The position numbers and the translations under genes were made by a program. A stretch of 9,374 nt of DNA from Thermoplasmata archaeon M9B2D (lineage in GTDB: Archaea; Thermoplasmatota; E2; DHVEG-1): contig MUGD01000077.1 of assembly GCA_002900555.1 (NCBI GenBank), positions 1 to 9,374 of the forward strand. The letters are read 5' to 3'. Under the pieces are notes generated by a model. The model worked only from the letters and a program-made list of their open reading frames with translations, was not told the DNA's origin and ran no database searches. Below are positions 1 to 9,160 of the stretch, piece by piece (position 1 is the first letter of the stretch; every line of letters starts with the position of its first letter).

Positions 1-561
1 CCTGGTGGGTTCGGACTGTCTGGTGTCGAAGGGAAGATTACGACCATAAAATACGCCCGTGAGAACAGGATCCCCTATCTAGGATTATGTCTCGGGATGC
101 AGCTTGCTGTCGTAGAATACGCACGAAACGTCTGCGGACTAAAAGGTGCGAACACGACAGAGGTTGAGAAAAACACTCCGTATCCTGTTATTGATTTCAT
201 CCCTGATCAAGTAAAGATCGTTACGGAATCTCGGTATGGTGCCACGATGAGGCTTGGTGCGTATCCCGCAGTTCTTACCGAAGGATCTCTGATTAGGAAA
301 TTGTACGACAACCAAAACAAGGTCTATGAGCGTCACCGACATCGTTATGAGGTTAACCCACAATACATTGAACCTCTGGAAAAGAACGGCCTGCTGTTCT
401 CAGGTCGATCGCCTGATGGGATTCTTATGGAATTTATGGAATTACCTGGTCATCCGTATTTCACTGCGACCCAAGCACACCCTGAGTTTAAATCAAGACC
501 AATGAAACCAGCGCCCCTCTTCGACGGTCTTTTAAAAGCTGCGAAGAAAAAGAAAGAATAA
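1..561 (+). CDS. pyrG: CTP synthase, C-terminal glutaminase part (5' partial)
   Basis: CTP synthase makes CTP from UTP, ATP and glutamine in the cytoplasm, the last step of pyrimidine nucleotide synthesis. Frame 1 is open from the first base, so the gene enters from the left and only the last 186 residues are present: the class I glutamine amidotransferase domain. The oxyanion and nucleophile segments are visible as PGGFG at fragment residues 1-5 and GLCLGMQ with the catalytic Cys at residue 30. The family signature YGATMRLG and [11 protein letters not shown] follow, and the His-Glu pair of the triad is in HPEFKSRP (residues 160 and 162). The usual QFHPEF/THPEF is QAHPEF here, a minor change. 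The end is intact, with a lysine-rich tail. The gene converges on the UbiA gene with a 6-bp gap; a short T-run at 576-580 may end its transcript. The N-terminal synthetase domain lies outside the window. Identification is secure. Confidence 0.97.
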   Translation, partial: PGGFGLSGVEGKITTIKYARENRIPYLGLCLGMQLAVVEYARNVCGLKGANTTEVEKNTPYPVIDFIPDQVKIVTESRYGATMRLGAYPAVLTEGSLIRKLYDNQNKVYERHRHRYEVNPQYIEPLEKNGLLFSGRSPDGILMEFMELPGHPYFTATQAHPEFKSRPMKPAPLFDGLLKAAKKKKE

Positions 562-567
562 CTTCCC

Positions 568-1590
568 TTACATTGTTTTTGGCTCGAAAATGGTTCTATG
601 TAAAAGAAGGTTGCTTCCAAAGAACCACAGCGGTGGAATCAACGCGACGAGCATAATGGAGATATACAGTGAACTGAGCATGATTGGGGTGGTGGCGTAC
701 ATGAAAATGACAATGATACCAATGAATCTTCTGATACGGGACCGATCAAACGTTTTTATAGAATATAACTTGTAGATAAAAATAAACGTTAGTGTCGCCA
801 GAACCAAAAGCAATACGATTTGCCAAAGCTCTGCGTGAAGGTCAAAGCAAACAAACGGGAGGAAAATAAGCAGGATACGTCCGGTTTCTATCAGATACCC
901 GGTTGTTTTAAAGGAGAGTGGTAAGGCCATGATGCCGGCATGGACTTTTGCCCCCAACCGGATCGCGACGGTATTTGCACTTCCCTCTTTGTCATGATCG
1001 ATATCCTTTATCGCACCGTTAATCATATTCATAAACAGTACTTGCAATCCTCCGATGAGTGCGACGACGTACGCAAGCAATGTAGGTGTCCCAATCGTGG
1101 AGGCGCCAAATAAGATAAGAAAGAAAATAGCGCCGGCCACGAACAGGTCCATCCCTGGGTACTTCTTGCTTGCGATGTCATACACGGTCGCAAAGAGATA
1201 AGCGGCTAAAAGGATAAACAGCAGTAGTATGTACCGCTGCAGTTCTGAATAAAAGAAAAAAGAAAGGAGAAACGATCCAATCATGCAGCAGACCGCAAAG
1301 GTAATAGCCTGTTTGCGTGTGATGCTTCCTCGGACCAACGGTCGAGTCGTAAGTTCCTTTGAGAGCTTATCAACTTTGATATCGATGACATCGTTTAGGA
1401 CAAACCCATACGCGTGGGCGAAGCTCCCGATGATAAACAGAAGAAACAATTCTAAAAGAGACAACGTTCCGATATTCCACATGGACAATGCACCAAGCAC
1501 AGGGGCAACCGCGGTCAGCCCCATGTTGAAGAGCCTGGTAATTTCGAGATAGTCACGAAGCATCTGCAGAAAAGTAAACCACAGGCGCAT
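568..1590 (-). CDS. UbiA-family membrane prenyltransferase (paralog 1)
   Basis: This is an integral membrane enzyme of the UbiA superfamily, which moves a polyprenyl group from its diphosphate to an acceptor such as a quinone ring or a glyceryl-phosphate lipid. It has 340 residues and is hydrophobic throughout, consistent with about nine membrane helices. The first Mg-diphosphate motif is complete: NDVIDIKVDK at residues 66-75, followed by TTRPLVRG. The second is NGAIKDIDHD (191-200) followed by TVAIRLG. At 340 residues it is longer than the roughly 280 typical of archaeal DGGGP synthase. The acceptor cannot be read from the sequence: DGGGP synthase, menaquinone-type and unassigned archaeal UbiA enzymes all remain possible. 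The ATG at 1590 was chosen because a TATA-like element sits about 30 nt upstream, implying a leaderless message. An internal Met at residue 10 is a weaker alternative. It is divergent from a second UbiA gene, with 59 bp between them. Confidence 0.9.
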   Translation of the reverse strand: MRLWFTFLQMLRDYLEITRLFNMGLTAVAPVLGALSMWNIGTLSLLELFLLFIIGSFAHAYGFVLNDVIDIKVDKLSKELTTRPLVRGSITRKQAITFAVCCMIGSFLLSFFFYSELQRYILLLFILLAAYLFATVYDIASKKYPGMDLFVAGAIFFLILFGASTIGTPTLLAYVVALIGGLQVLFMNMINGAIKDIDHDKEGSANTVAIRLGAKVHAGIMALPLSFKTTGYLIETGRILLIFLPFVCFDLHAELWQIVLLLVLATLTFIFIYKLYSIKTFDRSRIRRFIGIIVIFMYATTPIMLSSLYISIMLVALIPPLWFFGSNLLLHRTIFEPKTM

Positions 1591-1649
1591 AAAAAACCAT
1601 CGGTTTGTAACCTATAGCTTTTTATACCATTCTGCATTTTTTAGACCTG
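1591..1649. promoter_or_regulatory. Shared bidirectional promoter between two UbiA genes
   Basis: Only 59 bp separate the two divergent starts. The stretch CTATAGCTTTTTATAC at 1612-1627 is TATA-like on both strands. Read on +, TTTTTATA (1619-1626) is centred about 27 nt before the ATG at 1650. Read on -, TATAAAAA or the CTATAG beside it lies about 27-32 nt before the ATG at 1590. With archaeal spacing, both transcripts would begin at or within a few bases of their start codons, which fits the absence of a convincing ribosome-binding site ahead of either. An 11-nt inverted repeat, GGTTTGTAACC at 1602-1612, adjoins the box and could be an operator. The promoter placement is inferred from spacing only. 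Confidence 0.55.
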
Positions 1650-2666
1650 ATGCTTGCAAAACTCCGCTCGTTCGCTGATATTGGAAGAACACAGGGAATA
1701 ACAACCTCGGCTTCTATTGCGATCGTTGGTGCGTTGACATCAACAGCATCAGTCGAATGGTACCATATCCTCTATTTTACAATAATTACGATCATCGCTC
1801 ATATGGCGCTTAATACCTACATCGCCTTAGGCGACATAGACCTTGATGCACACACGTATGTCCCTTCAAGAAACCCGGTTTCTGCAGGTCTTCTGTCGAA
1901 AAAAGAGGCAATGCTGTTTGTCTACGGTGGAACCCTGGCCTGTCTATTTTTGATTGCTATACTCTTCCTTCATCTTGACAGTCGCTCGGTCCTGTTCTGT
2001 TTTCTTTGCATGATACCCGCCTATGGTTCACTGCTTTGGTATGGCTGGAAAGGGAAGAAATTTTTATTATCCTATGATTTTTCATTTTCTGTTTCCTATT
2101 CCTTTTTTGTTCTCTTCGGTGTCTTTGCTATTGGTGGATTTCCTACAATGTACACCTGGATTTTCATCGGAGTTGTCATCTTCGCAGCCACCGCGTTCGC
2201 CCAATGGGAAAACGGCTTAAAAGACGTTGACGCGGACCGGAGCGTTGGTGTAAAAAGCTTTGCGGTTGTCACTGGTGTAAAAAGCAATCAACGGCTGCAC
2301 GTCGCACACCCATATTTCCTCTACGGATGTACATTAAAAGCAGGTTTTCTCTTATGTAGCTTTTCTGCGTATTGGATAACGCAAAACATCTACTATCTTT
2401 TGTTCTTCCTGATATACGGAATCCCTTCCCAAGTCTATATCATGTATCGGTTTTTAGTCAAACAAAAACCACTTGAACATCGAAGAACCATCCTGCTTGA
2501 TGTGACTTTTGCCGCAATTCTTGGGTATTCGACGATTATCGGAAAAACCGGTGTTATTCCGATTGTTCTGCTGATTATTTATCTCATCGGAGGGTACCTG
2601 ATAGGTTCATTGATTCAATCACACTGTGAGTTTAAATTCGGTAGGTTTTCAGCTTCACCGAAATAA
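1650..2666 (+). CDS. UbiA-family membrane prenyltransferase (paralog 2)
   Basis: This is a second polytopic UbiA-family protein of 338 residues, nearly the same length as its divergent neighbour. The second Asp motif is well kept: NGLKDVDAD at 188-196, followed by SVGVKSFAVVTG, closely parallel to NGAIKDIDHD in paralog 1. The first motif is altered. Residues 58-66 read IALGDIDLD, so the DxxxD half (D62, D66) survives while the preceding Asn-Asp of the usual NDxxDxxxD seems to be missing. The downstream PSRNPVSAG (72-80) corresponds to the usual RPLxxG. Known enzymes use these Asp residues to hold Mg and the prenyl diphosphate, so activity is likely but the substrate may differ. The ATG at 1650 fits a leaderless message from the shared promoter. 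The gene ends 14 bp from the convergent nfnB stop. The substrate is unknown. Confidence 0.85.
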   Translation: MLAKLRSFADIGRTQGITTSASIAIVGALTSTASVEWYHILYFTIITIIAHMALNTYIALGDIDLDAHTYVPSRNPVSAGLLSKKEAMLFVYGGTLACLFLIAILFLHLDSRSVLFCFLCMIPAYGSLLWYGWKGKKFLLSYDFSFSVSYSFFVLFGVFAIGGFPTMYTWIFIGVVIFAATAFAQWENGLKDVDADRSVGVKSFAVVTGVKSNQRLHVAHPYFLYGCTLKAGFLLCSFSAYWITQNIYYLLFFLIYGIPSQVYIMYRFLVKQKPLEHRRTILLDVTFAAILGYSTIIGKTGVIPIVLLIIYLIGGYLIGSLIQSHCEFKFGRFSASPK

Positions 2667-2672
2667 AAAAAA
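2665..2672 (-). terminator. T8 terminator after nfnB
   Basis: On the minus strand, eight consecutive T residues begin 9 nt after the nfnB stop, with no stem-loop before them. Hairpin-free T-runs are the usual intrinsic terminator of archaea. The run overlaps the stop codon region of the convergent UbiA gene, so it would end the nfn operon just before it reads antisense into that gene. Confidence 0.5.
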
Positions 2673-2680
2673 CCACTGTT

Positions 2681-4881
<2,201 letters not shown>

Positions 4882-5024
4882 AGAGCTCCCTCTGGGCTTA
4901 CATTATTTTGTCGTAACTGTAATTAAGGTTAATTTTAATAGTTTATGTTATTTTTTTTAAAAAAACCAAAATTTATTAAGATTAAGTAGATGACTCGCAT
5001 GATAAATCATTCGATGGTGAAAAA
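4882..5024. promoter_or_regulatory. Divergent AT-rich promoter region, nfnA and phosphoesterase
   Basis: These 143 bp drive two divergent genes. For nfnA (minus strand) a TATA-like AAACTATTAAAATT occupies 4944-4931. Spacing predicts a start near 4911 and a leader of about 30 nt ending in GGGAG. A perfect inverted repeat, AATTAAGGTTAATT, lies at 4921-4934 and overlaps this box, so a bound protein could block nfn transcription. For the phosphoesterase (plus strand), TTTATTAA at 4972-4979 predicts a start near 5002 and a short leader with GGTGA at 5016-5020. Between the two boxes is a T8A7 tract at 4951-4965. All promoter elements are inferred from spacing and composition. Confidence 0.45.
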
Positions 5025-5879
5025 TTGAACGGCCTCTTTGTTTCTGATTTACATGGCAATGTACCTCACTATCGCTGTCTCTTTCAAATTATTAGACGTG
5101 AAAAACCAGACGCAGTATTTTTCGGTGGAGATATTCTTCCGTCTAGTTTTTTCCAACACAGATCGATCGAGGATTTTATAAAAGATGTTCTATTATCTGA
5201 GATGAAATCTATACTCAGGGAGCGTAATAAAAAAATCCGATTTTTTCTTATTATGGGTAATGATGATCCGCGAATGTATGAACAAATTTTTATTGATGCG
5301 GAGTCTGCAGGTATTTTGAATTATGTTCATCAAAAGGCAATCCCTTATAAAAACTTGTATATCATAGGCTACTCTTATATACCTCCCACACCGTTTCATC
5401 TTAAAGACTGGGAGCGGTATGATGTTTCCCAGTATGTAGATATTGGAGCAATATCCCCTGAACAGGGCAGAAGAACGATTCATGTTCCTCTTGATGAGAT
5501 AAAATATTCAACAATTGCTGAAGATTTAGCACTACTTTCAAAACAGAGCCCTGCGAATAAAACCATCTATTTATTTCACTCACCACCCTATCATTCCTTT
5601 CTTGATAGAGCGGATTTGCATGGAAAAGAAATCGATTATGCACCTTTGGATATACATGTAGGAAGTATTGCCATTCAGCGATTTATTATAGAACATCAGC
5701 CTTTATTAACATTGCATGGACATGTGCATGAATCAACAGAGATCACAGGGTTTTGGAAAGAAAAAATTAATCGGACCTTTTCATTTACAGCGGCTCATAT
5801 TGGACCTGAATTGGCAATTGTTCGATTTAATACAGACAAGTTAGACGATGCAACAAGACAACTGATTACTGTAGGTTAA
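5025..5879 (+). CDS. Calcineurin-like metallophosphoesterase
   Basis: This is a cytoplasmic metal-dependent phosphoesterase of 284 residues with no signal peptide. All five family motifs are visible in order: SDLHG (Asp8, His10), GGD (Asp36), MGNDD (Asn79, with Asp in place of the common His), FHSPP (His185) and HGHVH (231-235). These ligate two metal ions and the phosphate in the calcineurin-like superfamily, whose substrates run from cyclic nucleotides and nucleotides to DNA ends, so the substrate here is open. The start is TTG at 5025. No in-frame ATG precedes it before a stop at 4983, GGTGA sits 4 nt upstream, and the DLH motif falls at the usual distance from the N-terminus. It converges with the large ATP-grasp/nucleotidyltransferase gene, leaving a 2-bp gap. 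Composition is AT-rich like that gene. Confidence 0.9.
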   Translation: MNGLFVSDLHGNVPHYRCLFQIIRREKPDAVFFGGDILPSSFFQHRSIEDFIKDVLLSEMKSILRERNKKIRFFLIMGNDDPRMYEQIFIDAESAGILNYVHQKAIPYKNLYIIGYSYIPPTPFHLKDWERYDVSQYVDIGAISPEQGRRTIHVPLDEIKYSTIAEDLALLSKQSPANKTIYLFHSPPYHSFLDRADLHGKEIDYAPLDIHVGSIAIQRFIIEHQPLLTLHGHVHESTEITGFWKEKINRTFSFTAAHIGPELAIVRFNTDKLDDATRQLITVG

Positions 5880-5881
5880 AA

Positions 5882-8800
5882 TTATTTTTTAAGGTTGAGT
5901 TTTCGAACCGTTTGATAGGGGGACGTAATATGGGTAGCCCATGAGCTTTTCTTTTTAATATCTTCATCAGTTATAATATGAACATCAAGAAGACCCTCGC
6001 TCTCATAGCCAGTACGTTCTTTGTTTTCCTTAGCAAGTTTTTTACCCCATTCATTGAACCATGCCATAAGTTTGTCTCTTTGCTCTTCTGTTCCTTTGAA
6101 ATGGACAAGAAGATCAATATCGCTTGTTGGACCAGCACTACCATCTTTTGTACTTCCAATAAGGTATATTCCTTCAATTCCATACAAATCAGGATCCAAT
6201 GCATGAGTAATTTCATCAATTTTCATAGTTCGCCAAGTGAGATGGTCAGCTGGTTTCAAGAACCCAAGAGCTTCATTTGCTTCACCGTCCATAATCACCG
6301 AAAGAGTCCCTCCTGCAAGAAGATCAGAAACGTGGACGACCTTTACGATATCTTCAAAATTCTTATATCCATGTACAACATCGGAGAGTTTATTGTTAGT
6401 ATCAATTATGATAGATTCATTGAATAGATTTTCCTCTTGTCCGGGATATAAAGGTAGATATCGAATATTTGACTCGACAAGGTCTTGGAAGAAGTGAGTT
6501 CCGAAGGAAAGTTCAGGAGTATATCCTCCTTTTTCTTTAGCAATTTCAACCATCAATGAACAGTTATTGATATCACCATATCGTACTGGTACACCAAGTT
6601 TTATATCTCCCCTACTTCCCCATCGACCAGGGCCGATTAATATGAATTTTCGTTTTGGAAGTCTGATATTTAACTCACTAATTAACTTTGCGACTTTTTG
6701 CATTTGTTCTCTTTTGGAGAGATTTGTATATTCTTCCGGTACAACATATACGATATATTCGATGTTTTCAATAACACCGGTAGTTACATATTTTTTCGTG
6801 AAAAATATTTTATGGTTATCAGGGATATCTTTTGGAATTGGTTTTCTTTCGACGCCTCTTGATTGGCTTTGTGGTCGACATTGAAGAATGTACAATTGAT
6901 TTCCTTTTGAAGCAAATTCAACATCGACTGGCACTCCTATTTTTTGTTCAAGGAGGTTTAGTATTTGTTTCATTTTTTCTAGAAAATCTGTTTTTTCAAA
7001 CAATTGTTGAAATGTAACGACGATGTCGGCATTTTCCGGGTTCATTAAAACATTTGATGCATTGATTAATCGTCCATGATCATGAATAGAGATAATATTT
7101 GTAATTTTTGGGAATTCATCAAAATATTTTTTCATTAACTGGGCAACATCAATGGTTTCAATCATCCCAGTTTCAGTATTAATAACGTCCATAAATCGAG
7201 GTGAATATTTTACTCGTTCTTCTACTAATGTATTTACAAGAAGATTTGGTCGTTTTGGAGATATCAATATTGGGTAATCATTTCCAACTCGATCAACCGC
7301 TCTAGTTCCCAGTCCTGGAACGATTCGAATCATGCCATCTTCCCTTGTAATTCGCGGTGACCATCGAAACTCATTTCTACTAAATGCCACTCCTGCAAAG
7401 GAAGGCATAAAATATGGTCCGACTTGTGTTCCAACAACCTCCTGAATTAAAATACCCATTTCTTCATTAAAGTCAAGTAATCCACGCTCACGTCGGTACT
7501 CAATAGGGTCTGGACTAAAGGTTGATGCATAGACTTCAGTAATCGCATTCATCAGCGCTTTTAACCGCTCTTCTTCAGTTCCAATATTAGGAACAAATAA
7601 GCTCTTATATTTGCCAGAGAATGCATATCCAAAATTATCTTCTAGCAAACTTGATGATCGCACAATAATTGGTTTGTCTTTAAAATCTCTTATAATCTTT
7701 CGAAGTCCTTCAACGATCTCAAATGGGAAAGTAGCATTTTTAAAAATTTGTTCTAAAAATGGTTGTTCTTGTCGAATCTCTAAAGGATCGAGATATTTAA
7801 CATGCGAAACTTCGTCAAGATCGTTATAATGGATGAAAGAAAGGATGGTATCTGAGGTTATATACCAACTCAGAGGGAAATAGATATTTGTAAGTATTGG
7901 ATTTTTTTTCATTTCTTCTTTGATGAGTTTTTCTGCTAGAAGAACACCTGAAGCTTTTCCCCCAAGTTTTCCTGAACCTTGTGCCGGACCTACCATATGT
8001 TCAAGGATGGTAACAAAATCGTTCAGTTCAAATATTGTTTTTGCGACATTAACATATTCAAGTCGTTCACCAAGAAAACGTCGAATGAGTGCAGTTTTTA
8101 TACTCATTTTATCTTCTGATGAAATTGTCGTTACAAGATCTTCCTGATCAAAAAATCTATTTAATTCAGCAGCGATTTCGATAAGTGGGATACCGGTTTT
8201 TTGTGACATCAATAGCAATGGACGTGCTTTATCCTGTTTCATCCAATTGGCAAATAAAGTCGAAATATCTTCAGCAGGGATACTTTCCTTTGCAATCTCA
8301 AAAACTTGTTTTTGAATCGTGAGAAACGTTGCATAATCCTCCCGTGGATTTGGCACGTTTACTCCACGCCAATTCACTGCAGTTGAGTCACTATCATCAG
8401 GATAGATTTTGTTTAATAGATTCATGATTTTTTCATTTTCCATTCGATAAAGATGATATGCCATTTTTCTTGTTAAACGAAGTAAAGTACGAGAGTCTGT
8501 TTTTGTCAGGAGATCAAGAATAACTTCCCAATCCTGTTTTTTTTCATGTAGTTTTTTTTCTACTATTGATTCTCCTTCTGCTTTCATCATTTTTTCGACA
8601 TAATCGAGTTTCTGTCGTTGCCGTTCTAATTCTTCTTTAATTTGCCTTTCTTCAATAAATTTACTAAGAAGATCAGCGATTGCGTCAATTAACTTACGTT
8701 CTTCCGTAAGAAACGGTCCTTCGTTTGCCTCGGGAAATTCTGTAAGATAATAAATTTCCAATACTCCTATTTTTTTTTCATCAACCTTAATATCACTATC

Positions 8801-9097
8801 AAATTTCCAAATGGTTTGTTTAAAGTTTTCTGTTACATAATCTCTCCCGTGAAGGTTTATACGAACACATGTAAAATCTGGATACTGCCAAGCTGGAGGA
8901 ATTACCTTTACAATTTCTTGCAATGCTTCATCGATGGATAATTTACTGTTTCGTACTATTTTTGTAATACGATAGAAACAATTGAGTTCTTTAACGCGCT
9001 CTTTTAATTCATGAATCATTGTTCCATTTGGCGCTAAACTTGTTATACTTTGATCATCCTTTTTTTGATATTTTGTTAAATCTGTTTTATCAACCAT
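5882..9097 (-). CDS. GAF–PPDK-type ATP-grasp–nucleotidyltransferase fusion protein
   Basis: This 1071-residue protein is probably cytoplasmic and of unknown function. Domains in order: a GAF-like sensor (about 29-152); a charged, probably coiled-coil helix (149-195); a helical linker; a PEP/pyruvate-kinase-type ATP-grasp (375-745); an uncharacterised module with GPGRWGS (822-828) and SFGTHFF (His868); and a Pol-beta-type nucleotidyltransferase (951-1071) with GS at 981-982, SDIDL (Asp993, Asp995) and a likely third carboxylate, Asp1038. The ATP-grasp keeps the counterparts of pyruvate phosphate dikinase K22, R92, D321, E323, Q335 and R337 as K381, R480, D725, E727, Q739 and R741. No phosphohistidine swivel motif and no PEP barrel are seen, so a PEP synthase or PPDK label would be wrong. 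The ATG at 9097 was chosen because GGAG (9104-9107) lies 6 nt upstream; the frame extends to an ATG at 9115 without a good ribosome site. A paralog lies just upstream on the same strand. Confidence 0.85.
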   Translation of the reverse strand: MVDKTDLTKYQKKDDQSITSLAPNGTMIHELKERVKELNCFYRITKIVRNSKLSIDEALQEIVKVIPPAWQYPDFTCVRINLHGRDYVTENFKQTIWKFDSDIKVDEKKIGVLEIYYLTEFPEANEGPFLTEERKLIDAIADLLSKFIEERQIKEELERQRQKLDYVEKMMKAEGESIVEKKLHEKKQDWEVILDLLTKTDSRTLLRLTRKMAYHLYRMENEKIMNLLNKIYPDDSDSTAVNWRGVNVPNPREDYATFLTIQKQVFEIAKESIPAEDISTLFANWMKQDKARPLLLMSQKTGIPLIEIAAELNRFFDQEDLVTTISSEDKMSIKTALIRRFLGERLEYVNVAKTIFELNDFVTILEHMVGPAQGSGKLGGKASGVLLAEKLIKEEMKKNPILTNIYFPLSWYITSDTILSFIHYNDLDEVSHVKYLDPLEIRQEQPFLEQIFKNATFPFEIVEGLRKIIRDFKDKPIIVRSSSLLEDNFGYAFSGKYKSLFVPNIGTEEERLKALMNAITEVYASTFSPDPIEYRRERGLLDFNEEMGILIQEVVGTQVGPYFMPSFAGVAFSRNEFRWSPRITREDGMIRIVPGLGTRAVDRVGNDYPILISPKRPNLLVNTLVEERVKYSPRFMDVINTETGMIETIDVAQLMKKYFDEFPKITNIISIHDHGRLINASNVLMNPENADIVVTFQQLFEKTDFLEKMKQILNLLEQKIGVPVDVEFASKGNQLYILQCRPQSQSRGVERKPIPKDIPDNHKIFFTKKYVTTGVIENIEYIVYVVPEEYTNLSKREQMQKVAKLISELNIRLPKRKFILIGPGRWGSRGDIKLGVPVRYGDINNCSLMVEIAKEKGGYTPELSFGTHFFQDLVESNIRYLPLYPGQEENLFNESIIIDTNNKLSDVVHGYKNFEDIVKVVHVSDLLAGGTLSVIMDGEANEALGFLKPADHLTWRTMKIDEITHALDPDLYGIEGIYLIGSTKDGSAGPTSDIDLLVHFKGTEEQRDKLMAWFNEWGKKLAKENKERTGYESEGLLDVHIITDEDIKKKSSWATHITSPYQTVRKLNLKK
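5885..5890 (+). terminator. T6 run after phosphoesterase
   Basis: Six T residues follow the phosphoesterase stop by 5 nt on the plus strand, already inside the last codons of the convergent gene. There is no hairpin; it is a weak archaeal-style terminator candidate. Confidence 0.3.
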
Positions 9098-9160
9098 AGT
9101 CGTCTCCATGGTCATGTGGTACTATCCCACCCCATATCTATAGCACCTTATTTAATCCTG
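9098..9160 (-). promoter_or_regulatory. Leader and possible promoter of the fusion gene
   Basis: Between the upstream paralog's stop and the chosen start, the minus strand carries TTAAATAA (9155-9148), a TATA-like element. Its spacing predicts transcription from about 9125, giving a leader of roughly 28 nt that includes GGAG at 9107-9104. This layout supports ATG 9097 over ATG 9115. The gap is also short enough for the two paralogs to be co-transcribed, so the promoter may be internal to an operon or not used. Confidence 0.35.

Noticed and set aside
5882..6250. MNT/HEPN toxin-antitoxin nucleotidyltransferase
   Set aside because: The nucleotidyltransferase is fused to a 950-residue N-terminal part, and no HEPN-like small gene is next to it.
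5978..6427. Open frame of 149 codons on the plus strand
   Set aside because: It lies wholly antisense to the nucleotidyltransferase end of the large fusion gene, shows no recognisable motif and has no ribosome site; it is a shadow frame.
5882..9115. Pyruvate phosphate dikinase or PEP synthase identity
   Set aside because: Only the ATP-grasp part is shared. No phosphohistidine swivel motif and no PEP/pyruvate barrel were found, and the C-terminus is a nucleotidyltransferase.
9098..9115. Upstream ATG at 9115 (and 9109) as start of the fusion gene
   Set aside because: No ribosome site is well spaced for either, while ATG 9097 has GGAG 6 nt before it and a fitting TATA-to-start distance. The choice is likely but not certain.
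9110..9135. Possible hairpin GTGG-TACTATC-CCAC upstream of the fusion gene
   Set aside because: The stem is only 4 bp and has no T-run after it; it is too weak to call a terminator or regulatory element.
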